A DNA stretch of 64,000 nucleotides from positions 62,001 to 126,000 of the forward strand of contig NZ_RWIJ01000008.1 in the NCBI RefSeq assembly GCF_019805165.1, given 5' to 3'. The position numbers and the translations under genes are program-made. Shown piece after piece: positions 18,141 through 27,800 of this stretch. The notes under the pieces are model-generated. The model did not search any database. It saw only the letters and a program-made list of their open reading frames with translations, and was not told the origin of the DNA. How positions within the stretch are numbered: position 1 is the stretch's first letter; each line of letters begins with the position of its first letter. The stretch comes from Azospirillum sp. 412522 (GTDB lineage Bacteria; Pseudomonadota; Alphaproteobacteria; Azospirillales; Azospirillaceae).

Positions 18141-18418
18141 TCGACGAGATCCCGGTATTCCGGATGGCGCTTGATGTAGGATTCGATGAAGGTGCAGAGC
18201 GGCAGAACCTTCATCCCCCTGCTCCGGATGTCGTCGAGCGCGCCCTTCGCCAGTTCCGATCCCACGCCCTGGCCGGTCAGGCTGCCCGGCACCTCGGTGT
18301 GGGTGAGGGCGATCTTCCCCTCGCGCCTGTCGTAGGTGACGAAGGCGGTGGCGCCGGCCACCGTCAGCTCGTAGCGGCCGAGGTCTTCGTTGTTCCGCAG
18401 CTTTTCGTGCAAGCTCAT
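18137..18418 (-). CDS. Small GNAT-like N-acetyltransferase (YjdJ type)
   Basis: A 93-residue protein matching the small GNAT-related family: RYELTVAGATAFVTYDRREG, then TEVPGSLTGQGVGSELAKGAL (the acetyl-CoA pyrophosphate loop is TGQGVGS), then PLCTFIESYIKRHPEY. The reaction is acetyl transfer to an unidentified amine. The stop overlaps the chrR stop on the opposite strand by four bases. GAAGGCG lies upstream of the ATG at 18418. The SDR gene ends 30 bases upstream on the same strand, so the two form an operon. Confidence 0.85.
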   Translation of the reverse strand: MSLHEKLRNNEDLGRYELTVAGATAFVTYDRREGKIALTHTEVPGSLTGQGVGSELAKGALDDIRSRGMKVLPLCTFIESYIKRHPEYRDLVD

Positions 18419-18448
18419 TGTTTTTTCGCCTTCGGTAATTGCTGAACG

Positions 18449-19234
18449 TCAGCCGACCATCAGGGATTCCGCCCCGTCGATCCAGACCGGCGTGCCGGTG
18501 ATGTGCTTGGCCCGGTCCGATGCCAGGAACAGCGCGAGCTCCGCCACGTCGAAGCTGTCGCCGGACCTGCCGTCGGTCAGGGGCACCTTGCCCTTGGGAT
18601 ACTCGATCGGGACCTTCACCGATTCAAGGTTCCGCGTCCGGGTGTTGTCGGGAATTTCCGTTTCGATGATGCCGGGGCAGATCGCGTTGACCCGGATGCG
18701 CTGCGGCGCCAGTTCCAGCGCCAGCATCTTCACCATGGCGACCTGTGCGGCCTTGGTGCAGGAATAGGCGGTGGCGCCGGTGTTGCTGAACACCCGCGTG
18801 CCGTTGATCGACGCCGTGACGATCACCGATCCGCCGCCCGCCTTCTTCAGGTGCGGAACCGCATGGTGCAGGGTCAGGTAGGTGCCGCGCAGGTTGGTGT
18901 TGATGGTCCGGTCCCATTCCTCCGGCTTCAAGTCGTCGATGGGCGCCCAGACGCCGTTGATGCCGGCATTGGCGAACACGATGTCGAGCCGCCCATACTC
19001 TCCCACCAGCCGCCCGACGGCCTGGCGCATCGCCGCGTCGTCGCCGACGTCCGCGGTCAGGGCCAGCGCCTTCCCGCCGGCGGCGTTGATCTCGTCGGCC
19101 GTCTTCGCGATCTCGTCCGCGGTGTGGCTGAGCACGCCGACGCTGGCGCCGGCCTGGGCGAAGCGCATGGCCGACGCCTTGCCGATGCCCGATCCCGCAC
19201 CGGTGACCAGCGCGACCTTCCCCGTCAAATCCAT
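18449..19234 (-). CDS. SDR family NAD(P)-dependent oxidoreductase
   Basis: A 261-residue classical short-chain dehydrogenase. It has the cofactor motif TGAGSGIG near the N-terminus, NAG motif FANAGINGVW, catalytic Ser in SINGTRVFSN, Tyr-X3-Lys in YSCTKAAQ, and the substrate lid region ICPGIIETEIPD. The most likely reaction is oxidation or reduction of a hydroxyl or keto group; the substrate is unknown. The ATG at 19234 follows GTGGAG and gives the family-typical MDLTGKVALVTG start. It is divergent from the beta-oxidation gene at 19465 with a 230-base shared control region. Confidence 0.9.
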   Translation of the reverse strand: MDLTGKVALVTGAGSGIGKASAMRFAQAGASVGVLSHTADEIAKTADEINAAGGKALALTADVGDDAAMRQAVGRLVGEYGRLDIVFANAGINGVWAPIDDLKPEEWDRTINTNLRGTYLTLHHAVPHLKKAGGGSVIVTASINGTRVFSNTGATAYSCTKAAQVAMVKMLALELAPQRIRVNAICPGIIETEIPDNTRTRNLESVKVPIEYPKGKVPLTDGRSGDSFDVAELALFLASDRAKHITGTPVWIDGAESLMVG

Positions 19235-19352
19235 AACCAGAACTCCACCAGTGACCTTCGACGCGAGAGCCAACCTCCGCCCACGCCGATCGGTTCCCGG
19301 CAGCGCGTCGCCCGGAGCCTAATTTCGATAAATGGAATTATATTCTAAAAAC

Positions 19353-19398
19353 TTGATTCGCCGGAATCGCCTGCTATAGCGGAATCGCCTGCTATAGA
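19353..19398 (+). promoter_or_regulatory. Candidate promoter with tandem 18-base repeat
   Basis: CGGAATCGCCTGCTATAG occurs twice in tandem (19362-19379 and 19380-19397). TTGATT at 19353-19358 is 16 bases from TATAGC (19375-19380), a reasonable sigma-70-type pair, and the repeat creates a second -10-like TATAGA at 19393-19398. It lies 67-112 bases before the beta-oxidation gene. The surrounding stretch (19321-19350) is AT-rich for this genome. Confidence 0.45.
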
Positions 19399-19464
19399 CT
19401 GACGGTTCGCGGGCGCCCGTGTGTGGCCGGGCCGGCCCGTCCCCTGTCTTTTCGGAGAGTCGCG

Positions 19465-21588
<2,124 letters not shown>

Positions 21589-21610
21589 ATCCGGAATGTG
21601 AATTACAGAC

Positions 21611-21626
21611 CGGAAACTAGTTTCCG
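21611..21626. promoter_or_regulatory. 16-base perfect palindrome upstream of hypothetical gene
   Basis: CGGAAACTAGTTTCCG is perfectly palindromic. It lies 22 bases after the beta-oxidation gene stop and 134 bases before the hypothetical gene at 21760. There is no T tract, so it is more likely a regulator-binding site than a terminator. Confidence 0.45.
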
Positions 21627-21759
21627 TTACTGATTGTTAGGAATCTTCCCTATACTCTTCCGACAGGGACGTTCCCCCGCGCCCGTCCGGCCCCCCAGCC
21701 GGCACGATCGGCGGAGCGGACCTGAACGAGGAAACCGGGCTTCACCGAAGGGGAAGAGC

Positions 21760-22269
21760 ATGAAGGACATGACCGTCGCAGCCACCGACTGGGGTCTCCA
21801 CGCCGTCGCCTGCAGCGGCCTTCGTGACGCTCCTCCTTCCGCCTGGCTCGGGATGTTGCGCAACGCGCTGTCCGGTGCGGGCACCGGCCGCAGCCTGTTC
21901 CTGGATCTGCGGGAGGTCGGCAATTCCCCCCTGCCGCCCTCCCATCTGGGAGCGTTGGCGTCGGTCATCGCCCAGGCCGGTTCCAGTGCTGTTCTCGTGT
22001 CGGACCTCCGGCTCGGACACGCTCTGTGCGATGCGGTTCGCCGCAACGGCAAGAGCGGGGATACCGCGGCCGGCCTGCGCGTGCTGTCCGCGGAAGGCCG
22101 CGACAGGGTCGCCATCGCCGCCGCCTACCAGTGGCTGTTGAACGGGCGGGAGCCTGCGGACGCCTTGCTGGCGTCCGATCACCGCCCGTCGGTTCTGGTC
22201 TTCCCCGCAACCGCGGCGCAACGCCGGCCGACCTCCCCCGGTTCCGCCGATCTGCGCCACGCTTCGTGA
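21760..22269 (+). CDS. Hypothetical protein, possibly STAS-like
   Basis: A 169-residue soluble protein that I do not recognise. There is no signal peptide or membrane segment. Alternating beta/alpha character (GRSLFLDLREVG, ASVIAQAGSSAVLVSDL, AAAYQWLLNGREPADAL) recalls STAS/SpoIIAA-like folds, which is a guess. The last 30 residues are Pro/Arg-rich and probably disordered. The ATG at 21760 follows GGGGAAGAG. It stands alone: a palindrome lies upstream (21611-21626) and a strong intrinsic terminator downstream (22326-22359), so it is a monocistronic unit. Confidence 0.7.
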   Translation: MKDMTVAATDWGLHAVACSGLRDAPPSAWLGMLRNALSGAGTGRSLFLDLREVGNSPLPPSHLGALASVIAQAGSSAVLVSDLRLGHALCDAVRRNGKSGDTAAGLRVLSAEGRDRVAIAAAYQWLLNGREPADALLASDHRPSVLVFPATAAQRRPTSPGSADLRHAS

Positions 22270-22325
22270 CCGCCGTGCCGTAGCCGCTTTCTTTCTGCTG
22301 TCGTCGTCGTCTCAACTGCCCATTC

Positions 22326-22359
22326 GCCCCGGCCGGACCTGCTCCAGCCGGGGCTTTTT
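22326..22359 (+). terminator. Rho-independent terminator
   Basis: The perfect 8-base GC stem GCCCCGGC (22326-22333) and GCCGGGGC (22347-22354) with a 13-base loop is followed by TTTTT. It lies 57 bases after the stop of the hypothetical gene and is the clearest intrinsic terminator on the plus strand in this window. Confidence 0.85.
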
Positions 22360-22555
22360 ATGTCCCACTTGAGCTTTCGGCGGTAGATCCGCGCCGGCCG
22401 GTCCGAAGCTCGTCGCGACACGAAAGTTGCGTGGCCTGCGGTCGGCTTGCGATATTGCGCGAATGCCGCGACGCAGGCTGAAGCGGACGGCGGCCGGTTT
22501 CCGGCATGCTGCCGCGCGATCCGCGGACCCCATCTTTCGTGAGGAGAGCAACGCC

Positions 22556-23473
22556 TTGACCACAGCCGTCCCGTCCATGCGGTCAGCCGCGGAGACTGCC
22601 GAACTCCTGCCTTTCGCGCAGTTGTGCGACGCAATCGCCACCGCGGCCCGCGACTATGCCGACGGCCGGATCCACAGCCCGGAACGGCAGGTGCTGCCCC
22701 TGCCGCAGAACGGCGTCCTTCTTTCCATGCCGGCGACGGCCGGGGACATCGGCATCCACAAGCTGGTGAATGTCTGCCCGGCCAATGGGGCGCTCGGACT
22801 GCCGACCATCCACGGCGTGGTGGCCGCCTACGACGCCGCGACCGGCGCGCCCCTGGTGATCCTGGACGGACCGACGGTCACCGGCCGCCGCACCGCCGCG
22901 GTGTCGATGCTGGCGATCCGGACGCTGGCCCGCCGGCCGCCGCACCGGGTCGCGCTGTTCGGCACCGGCAAGCAGGCCGCTTGTCATGTCGAGGCGCTCG
23001 CGGCGCTGTACCCCGGCCTTCGGGTCGATGTGCATGGCCGGAACGACGAGGGCGTCCGGAATTTCTGCCGGCAACATGGCGGGATGGGGATCGGACTGCA
23101 CCCGATGACCGGGGCCGTCGATCCGGCCGTCGATGTGGTGATCGCGCTGACCACCAGCCTTGTGCCGGTCTATGACGAGACGCCGCGGCCGGACCGGCTG
23201 CTGATCGGTGTCGGCGCCTTCAAGCCGGAAATGGCGGAGTACGGTCCGACCTCCATCCATGGCAGCGAGGTTTTCATCGACGATCCGGCCGGCGCGCGCC
23301 ACGAGGCCGGCGACCTGATCCAGGCCGGATTCGATTGGACCACCGGGCGGTCGCTGGCAGATGCGCTGGAAGGGCGCGGCATGACGGACGGGCCCCGCCT
23401 GTTCAAGAGCGTCGGCTGTGCCGCCTGGGACCTCGCCGCAGCGCGGTGCGCGCTGGGGCGCTTTGGAGTGTGA
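22556..23473 (+). CDS. Ornithine cyclodeaminase/mu-crystallin family reductase
   Basis: A 305-residue protein of the OCD/mu-crystallin family. It has the dinucleotide motif VALFGTGKQAACHVEAL, the substrate segment IHKLVNVCPANGALGLPT, and GPTVTGRRTAAVSMLA. Variants with this pattern act as delta-1-pyrroline-2-carboxylate/piperideine-2-carboxylate reductases in hydroxyproline or lysine catabolism, so that is the likeliest activity. The TTG at 22556 is chosen because GAGGAG lies nine bases upstream and the reading before it (from an ATG at 22427) is Arg-rich and unlike the family. It is the only gene between the terminator at 22359 and the downstream hairpins. Confidence 0.85.
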   Translation: MTTAVPSMRSAAETAELLPFAQLCDAIATAARDYADGRIHSPERQVLPLPQNGVLLSMPATAGDIGIHKLVNVCPANGALGLPTIHGVVAAYDAATGAPLVILDGPTVTGRRTAAVSMLAIRTLARRPPHRVALFGTGKQAACHVEALAALYPGLRVDVHGRNDEGVRNFCRQHGGMGIGLHPMTGAVDPAVDVVIALTTSLVPVYDETPRPDRLLIGVGAFKPEMAEYGPTSIHGSEVFIDDPAGARHEAGDLIQAGFDWTTGRSLADALEGRGMTDGPRLFKSVGCAAWDLAAARCALGRFGV

Positions 23474-23474
23474 T

Positions 23475-23500
23475 CGGTTCAAGCGGAATCGCTTGAACCG
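23475..23500. repeat. Perfect 11-base-stem hairpin
   Basis: CGGTTCAAGCG (23475-23485) and CGCTTGAACCG (23490-23500) are exact complements around a GAAT loop, directly after the reductase stop codon. No T tract follows on either strand. It may act as a transcript-end or mRNA-stabilising structure for the plus-strand gene, or be an extragenic palindromic element. Confidence 0.6.
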
Positions 23501-23527
23501 TGAATCCGATCGTCGAACGTAAAGCTG

Positions 23528-23563
23528 TGGCTCCGCGCGTTTCATATCGAACGCACGGAGCCA
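23528..23563. repeat. Second extragenic hairpin
   Basis: TGGCTCCG (23528-23535) and CGGAGCCA (23556-23563) pair perfectly, and after one mismatch the stem continues for five more base pairs (GCGTT with AACGC). Together with the hairpin at 23475 it fills the gap between two convergent genes, where it probably helps end transcription from both sides. Confidence 0.5.
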
Positions 23564-23631
23564 TGACCCGATTTCGACACGAAAACGTTGCCGGCGGGGT
23601 GGTGGAGGGCCAGCCGTCACGCCCCGTCCGG

Positions 23632-24642
23632 TCAAGCGGTGATCCTGTTCCGCAACTCCCCATCCTCCAGGAACATCCGGACGGTTTCCGCCGCATTGCG
23701 CCGCATCTCCACGGCCGCCTGATCGGAATGGAAGGCGTTGTGCGGCGTCACCACCAGCCGCCCGGCCAGCCAGCCCTCCCGCGCCCGCCAGGCGTCGAGC
23801 AGCGGATGGGGGGCCGGCGGCTCGACCGGCAGCACGTCGGTCCCGACGGCGGCCAGCCGGCCGCTGCGCAGGGCGGCCTCCAACGGGTCCAGCCCGGCGA
23901 ACAGTTCGCCGCGCGCGGTGTTGACCAGAATGGCGCCCGGCTTCATCGCCGCCAGGGTGGCCCCGTTCAGCAGGCCGCGCGTCTCGCCGTTCAGCGGGCA
24001 GTGGAAGGTGACGATGTCGGACTCCGCCAGCACCTCTTCCAAGCGCCGGACGCGGCGGTAGCCGACCGCCTTCTCATGCCCGGCCGGCTGCAAGGGATCA
24101 TAGCCCAGGATCCGGTAGCCGAAGCCCTTCAGCCGGTTCACCACCGCGGTGCCGATCCGCCCGACCCCGACCACTCCGACGGTCGCGGCGCCGGAGCGGT
24201 GCAGCGGCGTCAGCGTATTGGCCTGCCACGTCGCCGTATAGCCCCGGGAACGGGCATCATGCTCCCACAGGCGGCGCTGCAGCGACAGGATCATGGCGAC
24301 CGCGTGATCGGCGACCTCCTCCGTCCCGTAATCCGGGTTGTTGCAGAAGGGGATCCCGGCGGCCTGCAGGGCCGCCACATCGACGCGGTCATAGCCGACG
24401 CCGAACCGTACGACGATCTGGCAGCGCTTCAACCGCTCGACCGTCGCCGGACCGATGCGGGTGCTCCAAACCATCAGGGCGTCCAGGCGGGCGAGCCGTT
24501 CCGGATCGAGATCCTCCTCCCGACGGCGGTCGAGGAAATCGACCTCGGCGATGCCATCAAGCACGGCGGCCTCCAGATCGGGTGGCGGGATCATATGATC
24601 GGTGATCCCGACGATGAGCCGCCCCGCTCGCTGCTGACGCAT
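23632..24642 (-). CDS. D-2-hydroxyacid dehydrogenase (phosphoglycerate dehydrogenase-like)
   Basis: A 336-residue NAD-dependent D-isomer-specific dehydrogenase. It has the Rossmann motif GVVGVGRIGTA, catalytic Arg in VNTARGELF, Glu in the LPVEPP segment, and catalytic His in TPHNAFHS. CNNPDYGTEEVADHAV is the conserved hinge region. It reduces 2-oxoacids or oxidises D-2-hydroxyacids; there is no ACT domain, so it is not a classical SerA. The ATG at 24642 follows GGGAG; upstream in-frame ATGs (24660, 24735) lie in or near the tandem repeat at 24676-24703 and look non-coding. It converges with the reductase gene. Confidence 0.9.
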   Translation of the reverse strand: MRQQRAGRLIVGITDHMIPPPDLEAAVLDGIAEVDFLDRRREEDLDPERLARLDALMVWSTRIGPATVERLKRCQIVVRFGVGYDRVDVAALQAAGIPFCNNPDYGTEEVADHAVAMILSLQRRLWEHDARSRGYTATWQANTLTPLHRSGAATVGVVGVGRIGTAVVNRLKGFGYRILGYDPLQPAGHEKAVGYRRVRRLEEVLAESDIVTFHCPLNGETRGLLNGATLAAMKPGAILVNTARGELFAGLDPLEAALRSGRLAAVGTDVLPVEPPAPHPLLDAWRAREGWLAGRLVVTPHNAFHSDQAAVEMRRNAAETVRMFLEDGELRNRITA

Positions 24643-24675
24643 CCCTGAAACTCCCGTCATTGCATTGGGCCATGA

Positions 24676-24703
24676 ATGCTTGTTTTCCCATGCTTGTTTT
24701 CCC
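24676..24703. repeat. Tandem 14-base direct repeat
   Basis: ATGCTTGTTTTCCC occurs twice without spacer (24676-24689 and 24690-24703). It lies in the divergent region between the hydroxyacid dehydrogenase and the giant adhesin gene, about 35 bases upstream of the dehydrogenase start. It could be a duplicated regulator site or simple replication slippage. Confidence 0.55.
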
Positions 24704-24878
24704 ATGCATCCATGGACTTTACAAGGCAATGCCATCTGGATTTATGGGGAAATCCCGGGGCGCCGCCGCCGCCGGGCAGTTCGGGCATTCCCATCGCCGG
24801 CGTTCAGACTTTCTTTAGTAAAACGCTGTGTTATTGGTAGTTTGCTACTAGCAACCCCGCGCCGGCGAAAGGGCCGTG

Positions 24879-27800
24879 ATGACAGACCCGCTGAAGTCCG
24901 ACGCCACGTCCGCACCGCTCCTGACCATCCCCGATGCGCTTGCTTCGGAGGCTGCCGCGGTGTTGCTGAGCGGTGACGCGGGAGCGTTGCAGGCCGTTCA
25001 GCAGAAGATGGCGGCGGCCCTGAGCAGCCAGGGCTTCCAGGGAACCGCCGCCAGCACGCTCGCGGACGGCTGGATGCATGATTTCGCCAGCGGGCTCGGC
25101 ACGCAGGCGTCACCGGATGCCGCGATCCTCCAGGCGAACCGGATCGCCGAGGGTGCCGCCACGCGCATGGCCCAGGCGACGCAGGAGGCGGCGTCCCTGA
25201 CCGGCGAGCAGCGGGTGGCGACCGCGCTGGCGCAAGGACAGGGGATGGCCGCACAGTCCCTCACCTCCGGAGGCACGGCGGCCGACCTGTCCAACGCCCT
25301 GTTCAACGGCGTGATGGATCCGCTCGCCCGACCGGCGGGGTCGGCCGACCCGATCGCCGCCCTGTCGCAGGCCCTGAACGCGCCGGCGGCCGGGGCGGCC
25401 GATTCGGCAGCACCCCCGCTTTCCCCGGTGGACCAGTTGACCGCCGCGCTTGCCTCGGGCGTCGGGGTTCAGGACGCGGTGAAATCGCTGGGTGGCAACC
25501 AGAACGGCCACTTCGCCGACACCCTCGAACGGGCGCTGTCCAGCGGCGCCGATTCCACCGCCGCCGTGACCGCCGCCAGGGAGCAGAGCACGAACAGCGA
25601 CACCCTGGCCCACTCCGCCACGGTCGGGCAGTCCGACGGCGACCGCATGGTCGCCGCACTGGCCTCCGGCGGCGCGGCGGCGCGCGACGCCGCGGGCGGT
25701 CCGGCTTTCGCCAGCGTCCTGAGCGACGCGCTGGCCCAGGGCGGGTCGGCGGATGCGGCGCTGGGCACGTCGGCCCGGGCGCAGGCCGACATGACGGCCA
25801 GCCAGAACGCCGCCTCCGTGCCTCCGAAGCCGACCGACGCGCTGGTCGCGTCGCTTGCGTCCGGCCGCAACGTGGCCGAGACCGTCAAGTCCTTCGCCAC
25901 CGCTGCCGGCGTCGGGGCGGACGCGTCCGGCGACTTCGGGCAGGCCCTTGGCGGCGCCCTGTCCGCCGGTCACGAAATGTCCGGGGCGTTGGGCGCAGCG
26001 CAGCAGGATGTTGCCGCCGTGTCCGCCCTGTCGGCCGAGACCATGAAGGGCGTGAAGGGCGATCCGCTCGTCGCGGCGCTCGCCAGCGGACAGAATGTCC
26101 AGCAGGCCGTCCAGGCCCTCGGCGGCACCGGCGCGGCGTTCAGCGCGGCGTTGGGGCAGGCCCTGGCGGAAGGACGTTCCGCCGGACAGGCGCTGGCGGC
26201 CGCCCGTCAGGCCGCCGACACCGTCCAGCAGAACACCCAGGCCAGCGAAGTCCCGGTTTCTGCGCAGGACAAGGCGCTGGCCGACCTCGCCAACCCGGAC
26301 AAGGCCGCCTCTTCCAAGGAGGCCGGCGAAGGCAAGCAGGCCGCCAAGGACACCGCACAGCACAGCGAAAGCACCGGCGGCAAGAACGCCGAGCAGGTCG
26401 CGGATGCCCAGGCGAAGGACGGCAAGGACGACAGTAGCAAAGACGATGGCGGGAAGGAGAAGGGCGGGGCTGAAGGCGACAAGGCCGCCGACAAAGGCGA
26501 CGCCAAGGGCGACGCCAAGGGCGATGCCAAGAGCGACGCGAAAGCCGATGCCAAGGAGAGCGCGGGCGAAAAAGCCGCCGCCGACGGCACGCCTGCGGCA
26601 CCCGACGGTTCCTCCCCTTCCGCCACGAAACAGGCGGCGATGAGCGAGAGCACGCTCAAGGCCGTCAGCTTCGATCAGCCCGGCTCGACGGACAAGGGCG
26701 CCGCAAGCGACACGTCCAGCCATTCCACCGCGTCCGCGGAGGCTCGACCGGCCGTTTCCGCTCCATCGGTCACCAAGGCCCTGAGCACCAGCGATGCGTT
26801 TGCCGTTGCGGCGCAAAGCCAGCAACGGACGGTTCAGTCGGTGGCTCGCGCCGTCGAAAATGCGACGTCCGACACCGCGAACACCTCCTCGCCGAGCGAC
26901 ACGCCGACGCTCCCCTCCACCCCGGCCGTTACGGTCGAACACCACATGGCGGCGCCGACCCTGTCGTCCTCCTTCGACGCCGCGGCATTGGCGAAGGCTC
27001 TGGCGGTGGCCGAAGGAACGGCCGCCCCGGCTGGTTTCACCGTTTTCCACCTGATCGAAGCGATGTTCCGCCCCGGCGAGACCGGCGGCAGCGTGGTCGG
27101 CGTCGCCGTGGTGGCGAATGGCGGATCGGCCCTCGGCGTCTGGCAGTACAGTGTCGACGGCAACAACTGGCTGGCGGTGGGGTCGGTGGCCGAGACGGCA
27201 GCCCTGGTGCTGCCGGGCAATGCCCTCCTGCGCTTCCTGCCGGCGACGGGCGCCTCCGGACAGGCGCCCGCCCTGGAACTGAGGGCGGTGGGGGACGAGT
27301 GGACCAGCGGTTTCAGCGGCGCCGAGCACCGGCTGTTCACGCTGGCCGGAACGGGAGGCACCACCCCCCTGTCGTCGGACATCGCAAAGCTATCCCTCGA
27401 CATCACCCCCGTCAACGCGGCCCCCGTGGCGACCGGCGCTCAAACCGTCCTGGAGTCCGTGTCGGAGGACAGCGCCAACCCGGCCGGCGCAAGCGTCTCG
27501 TCGCTGTTCGGCAAGCTGTTCTCCGACCCCGGCGATGCCGTGTTCGGTGCCTCGGGCGACGCCTTCGCCGGCATCGCCGTGGTGGGCAATCCGGCCAGCG
27601 CCGACCAGGGGGAGTGGCAGTACTGGAGCGGAAGCAGCTGGGTCGCGGTCGGCGCCGCGTCGAACGGCAACGCGCTGCTGCTTTCCGCCGACGCCATGCT
27701 GCGCTTCCTTCCCGCCGCCAACTGGAACGGTCAGGTACCCAGCCTGACAGTGCGTCTGGTCGAGGATTCCCAGGGCGCCATCGTCAGCGGCGACCACGTC

